In this document: positions 16,338 to 26,434 of the stretch, piece after piece
How positions within the stretch are numbered: the stretch's first letter is position 1
How the letters are laid out: each line of letters starts with the position of its first letter
Origin: JBHIET01 sp046760785
GTDB taxonomy: Bacteria > Chloroflexota > Anaerolineae > B4-G1
Reading direction: 5' to 3'
NCBI GenBank assembly: GCA_046760785.1
Contig: JBHIET010000013.1
Span: 1 to 56,112 of the forward strand
Length of the DNA stretch: 56,112 nt
The notes under the pieces: generated by a model
The model's database searches: none
Told to the model about the DNA's origin: nothing
What the model saw: only the letters and a program-made list of their open reading frames with translations
Made by a program: the position numbers and the translations under genes

Positions 16338-17753
16338 CTACTTCACTTCGTCAAAGATCGTCTGCAGGTCTGCCACCAACGTGTCCATTTCGGCTTCGAT
16401 GTCCAGGTTGGGATCAGAGGTGTACAAGGTGCGGAAGGCACCCAGTCGATCATAAGCCTTGGAGTAGTTGGGCATGTTGGACTCGCTGTTGGGTACATCT
16501 GGGTAGGCCAGGCCGTCGATGAACACCTGCCAGTCCACCCCCCATGGGAACATCTCGTCCAGGTCTGCGAAGAAGGCGTCCTGCTGGCTGGCGCGCGCCG
16601 GCATGCCGCCATAGATCTTGAGCAGGTCCGGGGCGGCCTCACCGGTCATCCAGACGACAACCTCGACAGCCTCTTCCGGGTGCTCACTGGAGGCGAGAAT
16701 GCGGAAGGTGTCGGCATTGATCTTGGAGGTCAGTTGCCCGTTGTACGAAGGAACCGCTGCGACGTCCCAGTTCGGCACGTCTTCTACGCAGCACGTGTAC
16801 CACAGGTGGCTGTTCGTCATCGCCAGGTTGCCAGAGTCGAACGTGTTGTCGTTGGCCAGGAGGTCGCTGAGCTCGTAAGTGGCGTTGGGGATGAAGTGTT
16901 TCTCGTGCATGCCCTCGTAGTACCAACGGATGCACTCGCGCCACGCATCGGAGAGGTAGGCGTTCCCGTCCTCGTCCACGACGTTGCTGGCGCCAAAGAG
17001 GGCTGAGCAGTCCATCCTCGGGCCGTCGGACCACACCGTGTGGTAGCCGAACTGGACGATGTTCTCTGGGTCAAAGTCCGGGCTGTTGGCGTCGTTCCCG
17101 TTGGCGTCTACCGTCAGTACCATGGCCAGCTCTTCCAGCTTGGCGACGTCCCACGGCTCCCCGTCGGCGTAGTCGGCGCCCCACTCGTGTGGCGGGTAGT
17201 CAAGGCCGGCTTCGTCGAACAGGTCCTTGTTGTAGAATATCGCCGAGGGATAGAGCGCGAAGGGAATACCGACCAACCCTTCGCCTTCCAGCCGGTAGGA
17301 TTCGACTGAGGCTTCCGAGAACTCGCTCCAGTCAAAGTCCATCGCATCCAGGTATGGCTCCATGTCCAGGAAGAGGCCTTCGAACGGATTGACGCCGCTC
17401 CAGCCCACCGGGCCGATGATGTCAGGAGGGTTGCCGCCGGCGATCTCGGTGCTCAGCACGTCCACCGACTGTTCATAGTCCACGAACTCGACTTCGAGAT
17501 TGATCCGGTCTTGGGAGGCGTTGAACTCTTCGATCAACGCCTCCTGGCCCGGAATGTTCTCGGGCTCCGAGCCGGCGCCCAGGCCGACGAACCAGCGGAT
17601 CGTCACCTTCTCAGTCGCCGCAGGTTCTTCAGGCTCCTCGGTAGACTCTGGGGGTTTCTCGGTAGGAGCTGCCGTACCTCCTCCACAGGCGGTCAGCAGC
17701 GTGCTGGCAATGACCAGCAGAGCAACTAGAAAGAAACTAAGTTTTCGCATCAT
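16338..17753 (-). CDS. Extracellular sugar-binding lipoprotein of the ABC importer
   Basis: The product of about 471 residues is a family 1 extracellular solute-binding protein. A lipoprotein signal (LSFFLVALLVIASTLLTAC) is followed by a Glu/Pro linker and the two-lobed domain (TIRWFVGLGAGSEP, ALIEEFNASQDRINLEVEF, GLVGIPFALYPSAIFYNKD, WMTGEAAPDLLKIYGGMPA). It catches oligosaccharide outside the cell and passes it to the permeases. I start at the ATG at 17753 because AGGAG lies 5 bases before; a GTG 12 bases upstream is less likely. It is the first gene of the operon and sits behind a LacI-type operator. Confidence 0.93.
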   Translation of the reverse strand: MMRKLSFFLVALLVIASTLLTACGGGTAAPTEKPPESTEEPEEPAATEKVTIRWFVGLGAGSEPENIPGQEALIEEFNASQDRINLEVEFVDYEQSVDVLSTEIAGGNPPDIIGPVGWSGVNPFEGLFLDMEPYLDAMDFDWSEFSEASVESYRLEGEGLVGIPFALYPSAIFYNKDLFDEAGLDYPPHEWGADYADGEPWDVAKLEELAMVLTVDANGNDANSPDFDPENIVQFGYHTVWSDGPRMDCSALFGASNVVDEDGNAYLSDAWRECIRWYYEGMHEKHFIPNATYELSDLLANDNTFDSGNLAMTNSHLWYTCCVEDVPNWDVAAVPSYNGQLTSKINADTFRILASSEHPEEAVEVVVWMTGEAAPDLLKIYGGMPARASQQDAFFADLDEMFPWGVDWQVFIDGLAYPDVPNSESNMPNYSKAYDRLGAFRTLYTSDPNLDIEAEMDTLVADLQTIFDEVK

Positions 17754-17816
17754 TTTTCTCCTCACTTGTGAATGTTTTTGAATGGAACAACCTACCTTTG
17801 AGTATAAGGTCCAGTT

Positions 17817-17852
17817 TCATCGAGTTATCTTCATCAATCTCCACCTCCTTTG
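17817..17852 (-). other. Strong ribosome-binding site with a five-codon reading frame in the 5' leader
   Basis: AAAGGAGGTGG is followed at 17834 by ATG AAG ATA ACT CGA TGA. The last ATGA opens a second short frame that runs across the start of the binding-protein gene in another register. This could be a leader peptide or an upstream initiation site for coupling; it may also be chance. Confidence 0.25.
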
Positions 17853-17973
17853 CCATCAAGGGCTCTTATGAAAATCGTTGATTCTTGTGTCGACATCTCC
17901 CTGAACCTGAAGATCACGTGACTGGCGCAGCAAGTCAATCCCAGAGTAACGTGACGTAGTTGCAAGCTCTTTC

Positions 17974-17987
17974 TGAAAGCGCTTACA
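17974..17987. promoter_or_regulatory. LacI-family operator before the binding-protein gene
   Basis: TGAAAGCGCTTACA is a near-perfect palindrome around a central CG and shares both half-site cores (TGTAAGCG and CGCTTACA) with the double operator before the lacI-like gene. It lies about 220 bp upstream of the binding-protein start, between that gene and lacI. Confidence 0.7.
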
Positions 17988-17999
17988 CCCTGTGCCAAA

Positions 18000-18036
18000 A
18001 AAGAAACTCGTGCTAGTCATATCTGATAGTTTCTTT
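18000..18036 (-). terminator. Candidate terminator after the LacI gene
   Basis: AAAGAAACT and AGTTTCTTT form a perfect 9-bp inverted repeat with a 19-base loop, and the minus strand continues with a run of T. The stem is AT-rich, so it would be weak. It lies about 40 bp past the regulator's stop and just before the operator. Confidence 0.35.
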
Positions 18037-18073
18037 GCAGTACTATGGATCTGCGAAACACCTGTTGTCACAA

Positions 18074-19111
18074 TCAAGCGCAACCGCATGACTGGCGAAT
18101 CACCAATGCGGTGGGCAAGAGTACCAACGGTTCGACCTGTTCGCCCCGAATCAGTTGCACCAATTGCTTGATTGCCTCACGCCCCACCTGCTCTGTTGGC
18201 GCGCGAACGGTAGTCAGTGGGGGGGTCAGGTAGCGAGACAGTGCGATGTCGTCAAACCCGACCACGGCGACGTCTTCTGGCACTCGCTTGCCAGCGTCAT
18301 TGAGCGCGGCCAGCACACCAATTGCCGAGTCGTCGTCAGCGGCAAACACTGCATTAAAGGCTAAACCCTCCTTCAGCCAGCTTTCAGTAGCAGCATAAGC
18401 TCTTTCCTTATCAAAACCACCCACCGAGACCAGTTGTGGGTCGAAAGGAATGCTATGTGCCGTCAGACTTTCGCGGTAGCCTATCTCGCGCCAGTGAGAG
18501 TCCTCGTGTCCCTCCTGCCCGGCCAAGAAAGCGATTCGCCGGTAGCCGTGTACCTCGATCAGATGGTCAACCAGCATGCGAGCGCCTTGCTTGTTCTCAA
18601 TAGTGACGCAGGGAATGCTCGAGCGGCTTGGAGAGGAACGGTAGACCAAAACAACGGGAAACCCAATCTGGTCGAAGCGCAACAACTCCTCTTCCGGTAA
18701 ACTATCAACAAATACCACTACTCCGTCCGTGTTATGCTCTCCCAATGGCTGGGGTCTGATAGTGTCGCTGGCATCCCCCCCCTGTGTTGCATAGACGAGC
18801 AGGGCAAAACCGCTCTCTCTGGCTTCCGCTTCGATCCCGCGCAACAGCGGGGAGACGAAATTGCCACTGATCTCGGGAAAGAGCAGCCCTATGGTATTGG
18901 TTTTGCGACTGGCCAGCACTTGAGCCGCAGATTGGGGACGATAGTTTAGCTCAGCAATCGCGGCCTGCACCTGGGACTCGGTCTCTGGGGCAACAGGGGC
19001 AGTGTGATTGATGACTCGGCTGACGGTGGCTATGGAAACGCCGGCTTTCTTCGCCACATCAACGATGGTTGCTCTGAATCGAGTTCTTGATCCGGGTCGA
19101 GATTTCGTCAT
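18074..19111 (-). CDS. LacI-family transcriptional regulator
   Basis: The product of about 345 residues has an N-terminal helix-turn-helix and hinge (IVDVAKKAGVSIATVSRVIN, then LNYRPQSAAQVLAS) and a periplasmic-binding-like effector domain (IGLLFPEISGNF, AFLAGQEGHEDSHWRE, AVFAADDDSAIGVLAALNDA, DVAVVGFDDIALSRYLTPPL). The ATG giving MTKSRPG is used; upstream starts would run through the promoter and operator. A double operator with a perfect sigma70 promoter stands before it, so it probably represses itself, and a single operator stands before the importer operon. The effector is presumably a sugar from that operon's pathway (inference). Confidence 0.95.
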   Translation of the reverse strand: MTKSRPGSRTRFRATIVDVAKKAGVSIATVSRVINHTAPVAPETESQVQAAIAELNYRPQSAAQVLASRKTNTIGLLFPEISGNFVSPLLRGIEAEARESGFALLVYATQGGDASDTIRPQPLGEHNTDGVVVFVDSLPEEELLRFDQIGFPVVLVYRSSPSRSSIPCVTIENKQGARMLVDHLIEVHGYRRIAFLAGQEGHEDSHWREIGYRESLTAHSIPFDPQLVSVGGFDKERAYAATESWLKEGLAFNAVFAADDDSAIGVLAALNDAGKRVPEDVAVVGFDDIALSRYLTPPLTTVRAPTEQVGREAIKQLVQLIRGEQVEPLVLLPTALVIRQSCGCA

Positions 19112-19131
19112 GAGTTCAGGAAAACAGGGGC

Positions 19132-19157
19132 TGTAAGCGTTTACGTAAACGCTTACA
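19132..19157. promoter_or_regulatory. Double LacI-type operator
   Basis: A perfect 26-bp palindrome starts TGTAAGCGTTTAC and continues with its exact reverse complement. It contains two overlapping 14-bp operators (19132-19145 and 19144-19157). It covers the predicted start point of the regulator gene. Confidence 0.85.
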
Positions 19158-19185
19158 TTATATACTAAAATGGAACGTTTGTCAA
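19157..19185 (-). promoter_or_regulatory. Perfect sigma70 promoter of the LacI-family gene
   Basis: On the minus strand TTGACA (19180-19185) and TATAAT (19157-19162) match consensus completely and are spaced by exactly 17 bp. The -10 box touches the operator, so bound repressor would block RNA polymerase. Confidence 0.85.
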
Positions 19186-19317
19186 TGGACAAAACGGGGG
19201 TAATTCTGACAGGAGTAGTTCTGCTTGGCCTGGATTGCCAAATCCGGTCCTGACTTGGGTCGTACCCGCTGGATTTGACAAATCTAGCGGGAGCAAAACG
19301 TGCTTTTCAGTGTCCTA

Positions 19318-19455
19318 AGCCTGTTTTTCGCACCCCTGGAAATCGTAACAGTGATTGTACAGATCATAGCTGAATCGCATCCTGAGTAGGCCGAAGGTCG
19401 TATCGAAGGGCGACGGGCCTGATTTAGCTGCTAGCGGAGTGCGAAATCTAGGCTA
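19318..19455 (-). repeat. Dispersed repeat, copy B (inverted partner of 806-993)
   Basis: Read on the minus strand it matches copy A from gcctagatttcgcactccgc to gcgaaaaacaggct but lacks the middle insertion of about 50 bp. Its edge coincides with the TAG stop of the pentapeptide-repeat gene. Confidence 0.8.
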
Positions 19456-20208
19456 AGATCTGGCTTTGCCGTCGGGCATAGTTGCGCCTCTGAGTGACTT
19501 GGCCTGGGCGAGTTGTTCATCGGTCACTCTGGCCCTTTCCAAGTTAGCCCTCTCCAGGTCGGCGTCTCGCAGGTCAGCACCGCTCAAGTTGGCCCCGCGC
19601 AGATCGGCCGCGCGCAGGTTGGCCATGCTCAGGTCGGCTTCGCTCAGGTCGGCCTCGCGCAGGTCACGTCCCGGTGCCCCTTGGGTGACAATCTCCCAGA
19701 CGAGGCGCCACTTGGCGTCAATCTGTGTGGCTTTGTCCAGTATGGCCCCGCTCAGGTTGGCCCTGTTCAGGTCGGCCCAGCGGAGGTCGGCCTCGCTCAC
19801 GTCGGCCCCGCTTAGGTTAGCCCCTTCCAGGCTGGCAAGCCACAAGCTGGCCTTGCCTAGGTCGGCTTGGCTCAGGCTGGCCTTGCTCAGGTCGGCAAGC
19901 CATAGGTTGGCCCTGCTCAAGTCGGCTTCGCTCAGGTTGGCCTCACTCAGATTAGCAAGTCTGAAATGGGCCTCGCTCAGGTCGGCTCCGCGCAAGTCGG
20001 CCCCGCTCAGGTTGGCCCAGCGCAGGTCGGCCCCGCGCAGGTTGGCCCTCCTCAAGTCGGCCTCGGTTAGGTCAGCACTTTGCAGGTCGGCCTCGCTCAG
20101 GTTCGCTTCGGCCAGGTTAGCCCAGGCCAGGCTGGCTCCAGGGAGGCTGGCTTGGCTGAAGTTACGTTCCCCCGCTTTGTATCGTCTGATCAGTTGTCGT
20201 GCGTTCAC
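19453..20208 (-). CDS. Pentapeptide-repeat protein
   Basis: The 251-residue product consists almost wholly of A(D/N)LXX pentapeptides (for example ANLAEANLSEADLQSADLTE), which fold into a right-handed quadrilateral beta helix. About 20 residues near position 165-185 (DAKWRLVWEIVTQGAPGRDL) interrupt the repeats, a feature seen in many family members with unknown role. The start is GTG (MNARQLIRRYKAGERNF). No signal peptide or enzyme domain is seen. Function cannot be assigned; some relatives mimic DNA, others are scaffolds. The stop codon lies at the edge of the dispersed repeat. It is monocistronic. Confidence 0.9.
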   Translation of the reverse strand: MNARQLIRRYKAGERNFSQASLPGASLAWANLAEANLSEADLQSADLTEADLRRANLRGADLRWANLSGADLRGADLSEAHFRLANLSEANLSEADLSRANLWLADLSKASLSQADLGKASLWLASLEGANLSGADVSEADLRWADLNRANLSGAILDKATQIDAKWRLVWEIVTQGAPGRDLREADLSEADLSMANLRAADLRGANLSGADLRDADLERANLERARVTDEQLAQAKSLRGATMPDGKARS

Positions 20209-20788
20209 TTATTTGCTCTCTTCTCCTGCCGGTGAAAAAGCGGGGTAACAGCCGTCGCTCCCAGGCTGGCGATTACCGCATCTGTGTTCGTCACTCGCTC
20301 GCCCAATCCCTAGGTTGCCCGCAGATGGTGCTTGTGGGCCACTGGAAACAGCCCAGTCAGCCTACGTTCACAGGTAATTTTCAGTTTCTTGATACCCGTC
20401 TGTTATCCTTACCTGATATGATGATGACGCTGGTACATGGGAGTCGCACGTTCCAAACAACCCCGCGGTGTGCGTGATCGCCGATACAGCGTTTTGGGCC
20501 AACATTTATCGAAACGGGGGCTGTCTCTTCGCTGAGCAGGCTCCCACTTGGAGAGCAGGTTCAAGACAGATCGGCACACGGCACAGCGGGGTTTGGTTTG
20601 GTAGTTGATCGCAAATGCTATCAGGTTGACTCACCTCTAATGTCAGGCCGTAGAGGGAAGCCCGACAGAGGCCGATAGTGCTCCTCAACATATCTCCGGC
20701 GCATTCAAGCTCTCCTCAGTTACCCACGACACTACCTCGACGGTTTCCGGCAAACGCGCACCCAGTATAGTCTCACCCTGCAGAGAAG
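20209..20788. other. Intergenic region without a recognisable gene
   Basis: About 580 bp separate the pentapeptide gene from the signalling island. I see no coding frame with good composition and no clear promoter or terminator. Confidence 0.4.
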
Positions 20789-23230
<2,442 letters not shown>

Positions 23231-23279
23231 TAGGTTCCTCCTCTTATCCCCGAGTGCGGTTGCACCTGGCGTGGCTCCT

Positions 23280-24166
23280 TCAGGGGATGACCAGGACAAC
23301 GAGTGTCTCGGATAAGCGACTTTCGGTGGACGGTGGGTCGGTACGCGCATCCATCAGCACATAAGCTTGAAGCGTGGCCTTGCCTCCTTGAGTAGTGCGG
23401 AGCGCAAAAGTGGCCACGTTGGTTTCTTGGGGGGCGACGTTTTCCTCGTGCCTCACCGTTTCTTCCGATCCCGCTGCCAACTCGAGGTATGGCTTCCACT
23501 CCCCCACCAACTGGTAGCGCAGGTTGCCGAAGGCCACCTGCCCGGTGTTGGTGATGGTGACAGTGACGGTGAGTAGTTCTCCCACCCGCAGTTCGGTGGC
23601 GGAGGGGGTGATAGCGACCTGAGCGTCAAAGGCCACGGGTGGAGGCGTTTCGGCAGGGGACTCCGCCGAGGGGGCCTCGGTTGGTGGTGACGTGGTCGGC
23701 GGTGCTTCAGTGGGTGACTCACTGGGCCTTGGGAGCGCGGTGGATTCTTCTCCGCCCCGAATGTATTTCGGCACGATGGACACGGCAGCGACAACGATGG
23801 CGGCAACGCACAGGAAAGCGATGATGCCTCCCACCCACAACGGCCAGCGCGGGGAGCGGCGCTCAGGGGTGGACGGTGGCTGGGCGTGGGTTTGTGGGAA
23901 GGGCGGCATCGAAGGCTGGGTGGAAATCTGGGCAGGAGGGGGGGGGGGGGGGGGGCTAGGGGGGGGGGGGCCTCAGCCGCCAGCGGCTTGCCACAGCGCG
24001 GGCAGAAGCGAGCTCCGGGCTTGGCAGTGGCTCCGCAGGCGAGGCAGATAGTGCCCACGGGTGTAGGAGGCGCTGGTGGGGCCACCTGCACCTGGAGGGG
24101 TTGGCCGCATTGCTTGCAAAAGCGGGCTCCAGGACGGTTTTCAAAGCCGCATTTTGAGCATTTCAT
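23280..24166 (-). CDS. Zinc-ribbon membrane protein with extracellular beta domain, frameshifted at a poly-G tract
   Basis: From ATG 24166 (SD GGAG) the frame encodes two zinc ribbons, MKCSKCGFENRPGARFCKQC and ICLACGATAKPGARFCPRCG, then AEAPPP. At the tract 23938-23970 the frame must shift by one base to continue as PPAQISTQPSMPPFPQTH, a membrane helix (WVGGIIAFLCVAAIVVAAVS), a Ser/Thr/Pro linker and a C-terminal beta domain (VGELLTVTVTITNTGQVAFG) resembling CARDB/DUF11 folds. Neither half alone makes a sensible protein. It lies 19 bp after a kinase gene and 49 bp before the subtilase, so all three are probably one transcript. The role may be as a partner or substrate of the kinase. Confidence 0.7.
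23938..23970. repeat. Poly-G tract (18 G, CTA, 12 G)
   Basis: On the coding strand it is C12-TAG-C18. The zinc-ribbon half upstream and the membrane half downstream are in different frames on either side of this tract. Confidence 0.9.
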
Positions 24167-24185
24167 CGGAATCTCCAGTTTACGC

Positions 24186-26021
24186 CTATGGGGCGCGCAA
24201 CTCGAAGTCGTCGAACTCGAAGACGGCTGTGTCACCTGCCTCGTTGAACCCTAGCAACAGGCCTGACCGTCCGCTGCTCAACCGGCTATCGTCATACTCA
24301 TCCACGTACTGATCGTCAATGTAAAAGGTGAAATGCGATCCTTGTGCGACAACCGTCAGCCGGTTCAACCCGCCGGGCTGGATTAAGTCGCTCTCAGTCC
24401 AATCAATCAAAGTCTCCCACTCACCCTCGTATCGCGTGCGGAATTGGTAATCCCCGTCATCTCGTATTCTGAAGATGTAGTAGTTGTCGCGGTCAACGCG
24501 CCGAAAGAGTAACCCGTACTGGCTATCTGTGTTCCCGCTGGTCCGCTTGGCCTCCACCGTTAAATACAGGTCGGAGACTGAAGCGATTTCAGGAATAGAC
24601 CACCATACCACACCTCCAAGCGCGGCTGCCTCCCAATGGTATTGACCGCTAGTGATCTGTCGGTTTCCTTCTACCAGTTCATCACTGTAATCCCCGGTGG
24701 GCCAATCGTTCACCTCCGCGCTGAAGTCGTCGTAGAGGACGATGGGCCAGTGAGAGGCCGCTCGGAGGGTGGCGTCCATACCTGCCTCCACAGTGGCCGT
24801 CGCTTGAACGGCCTGTGCGGTGGACGTCGCCTGGCCGGCCTGTGCGGTGGCGCTTGCCTGCACAACCTGTGCAGTGGAGGTCGCCTGAGCCGCCTGTGCG
24901 GCGACGGTTGCTTGCACGACCTGGGCGGTGGATGTCGCCTGAGCCACCTGAGCGATGAATGTTGCCTCGGCTTGGGCCGTGACCGTCATCATCGCCTCGC
25001 CCTGACGGATCAATCCCCTGCCAATCCACGTCGTCGCCACACACAACAACAGCAAGAGTACAGCCGCGCCGCCCACCACCCAAACCCACACGGGCACGCG
25101 GCGGCGGGCCGGGGCGACCGGCTGCACACCGGGCATCACTTTGGTCTTTTCGCGCCTGGGCATTGCTGGGGTGGTGGGTTGAGGTGAGGCCGGGAGGCCG
25201 TAACTCCCTAGCGCCGCTGCCATCTCACCGGCGCTCTGGAAGCGCCGCGAACGGGCTAGTTCCATCGCCCGGAGCACTGCCATCTCCGTCTCCGGCCTCA
25301 CCCGGGGATTCAGCCTCCGTACCGGCACGAATTGTTCCGGGGAGGCCATACGCAGCGTCGCCGTCGGTGGAGCCTGGCCTGCCAGCGCGTGGTACAGCGT
25401 CGCCCCCAGGCTGTAGACGTCGGAGCGGGGGTCGGTGTGTCCCTTTTCGGCCTCGTACTGTTCCGGTGGGGCATACTCCGGCGTGCCCATTCCGCGCATC
25501 GCTGTCCTCGTGCGCGGGTCGCGCGGATCCCACAACTTCACCAGCCCGAAGTCCACCAGCATCGCCTGTCCATCGGGACGAATGATCACGTTCTGCGGCT
25601 TCACGTCCCGGTGGATGATGCCCTGGCTGTGGCAGTAGGCCAGCGAGTCCAGCAGTTGCCTGGCCCAGGCCAGCACCTCCGCCTCCGGCAGCGCTCCAAG
25701 GCGTGCGATGCGGTCGGCCAGGTTCTCCCCTTCCACGAAATCCATCACTAGGTAGGCATTGCCCCTCTCTTCGAAGAAGTCGGTGACGCGCACCAGGTGA
25801 GGGTGGCTCATCCGGGCCAGGACGGTCGCCTCTTGTCTGAACTGTTGGCGCAGTTGGGTCAGCGTAGCGGAGTCCAGTCCCGGTTGGGGAACCATCTCTT
25901 TGAGGGCTGCAGGGATGTTGAGGCGGGTATCCCAGGCCCGGTAGACTGCGCCCATCCCGCCCTGGCCCAGCAGGGAGACGATGCGGTAACGATTTTGTAG
26001 CATAGTGCCGATTGTCAGCAT
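24186..26021 (-). CDS. Transmembrane Ser/Thr protein kinase with concanavalin-like sensor
   Basis: The 611-residue product begins with a Hanks-type kinase domain (about 13-275): glycine loop GQGGMGAVYRAWD, Lys in AALKEM, HRD in IIHRDVKPQNVII, DFG in AMLVDFGLVKL and APPEQ. A membrane helix (WVWVVGGAAVLLLLLCVA, about 311-335) follows, then a stalk of nine-residue repeats such as QATSTAQVV, then a C-terminal beta-sandwich (about 415-611, YDDFSAEVNDWPTGDYSD, NYYIFRIRDDGDYQF, HFTFYIDDQYVDEYDD) like LamG/DUF1080 concanavalin folds. All active-site residues are present. It probably binds a wall or carbohydrate ligand outside and signals inside. AAGGAG precedes the ATG. Confidence 0.93.
   Translation of the reverse strand: MLTIGTMLQNRYRIVSLLGQGGMGAVYRAWDTRLNIPAALKEMVPQPGLDSATLTQLRQQFRQEATVLARMSHPHLVRVTDFFEERGNAYLVMDFVEGENLADRIARLGALPEAEVLAWARQLLDSLAYCHSQGIIHRDVKPQNVIIRPDGQAMLVDFGLVKLWDPRDPRTRTAMRGMGTPEYAPPEQYEAEKGHTDPRSDVYSLGATLYHALAGQAPPTATLRMASPEQFVPVRRLNPRVRPETEMAVLRAMELARSRRFQSAGEMAAALGSYGLPASPQPTTPAMPRREKTKVMPGVQPVAPARRRVPVWVWVVGGAAVLLLLLCVATTWIGRGLIRQGEAMMTVTAQAEATFIAQVAQATSTAQVVQATVAAQAAQATSTAQVVQASATAQAGQATSTAQAVQATATVEAGMDATLRAASHWPIVLYDDFSAEVNDWPTGDYSDELVEGNRQITSGQYHWEAAALGGVVWWSIPEIASVSDLYLTVEAKRTSGNTDSQYGLLFRRVDRDNYYIFRIRDDGDYQFRTRYEGEWETLIDWTESDLIQPGGLNRLTVVAQGSHFTFYIDDQYVDEYDDSRLSSGRSGLLLGFNEAGDTAVFEFDDFELRAP
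24784..24951 (-). repeat. 27-bp coding repeats in the kinase stalk
   Basis: About six units encode QATSTAQVV, QATVAAQAA, QATSTAQVV, QASATAQAG, QATSTAQAV, QATATVEAG. The Ala/Gln/Thr composition suggests an extended helical or coiled stalk between the membrane and the sensor. Length variation between strains is likely. Confidence 0.75.
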
Positions 26022-26114
26022 AGTGGTATCTCCTTAGCGCAAGTGCTACTCTTCAGTGCCTGACCAGGGCGCGGAGAGGCATAGCCAGCGGCCCGGTTGC
26101 GGCGAGTGCAGAAT

Positions 26115-26408
26115 ATGGGCGTGAGCCTGATCGAGCACATCCTGCTCCGTTTTCACCCAGAGACGCAGGAGGCGGTCGGCCTGACGCTGATGGACTTTTC
26201 CGCACTGGTACAGCCCACCGAAGTCGGTCCGCGCAGTTTCGCACTGACGGGATTGGACAACCTACCTGACGATCTGCGCGAGACGGTCATCACGCTCATC
26301 ACCACCCCGCCGGTCAACCGCTTTCTCAAAGTATCCTCGTTTGCCCCCTCTCCCAGGCAGCAGTTCCACCTGACCTACATCGAACAGCCGGTTCTAGTCC
26401 CTGCCTGA
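26115..26408 (+). CDS. Hypothetical protein, opposite strand between two kinase genes
   Basis: The product of about 97 residues (MGVSLIEHILLRFHPETQEA at the start, PRQQFHLTYIEQPVLVPA at the end) has a strong G/C bias at third codon positions, as its neighbours do, so it looks coding even though it points against the surrounding operon. No signal peptide, membrane segment or known motif is seen, and no clear ribbon or HTH. No good Shine-Dalgarno precedes the ATG; a TTG 18 bases upstream is possible. It may be a remnant of a larger gene. Confidence 0.45.
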   Translation: MGVSLIEHILLRFHPETQEAVGLTLMDFSALVQPTEVGPRSFALTGLDNLPDDLRETVITLITTPPVNRFLKVSSFAPSPRQQFHLTYIEQPVLVPA

Positions 26409-26434
26409 AAGTGCGCGTTCGCTGCAGCCACCGC

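Noticed and set aside
19132..19192. Upstream start for the LacI-family gene (27 extra residues)
   Set aside because: It would run through the perfect promoter and operator; homologues start near MTKSRPG.
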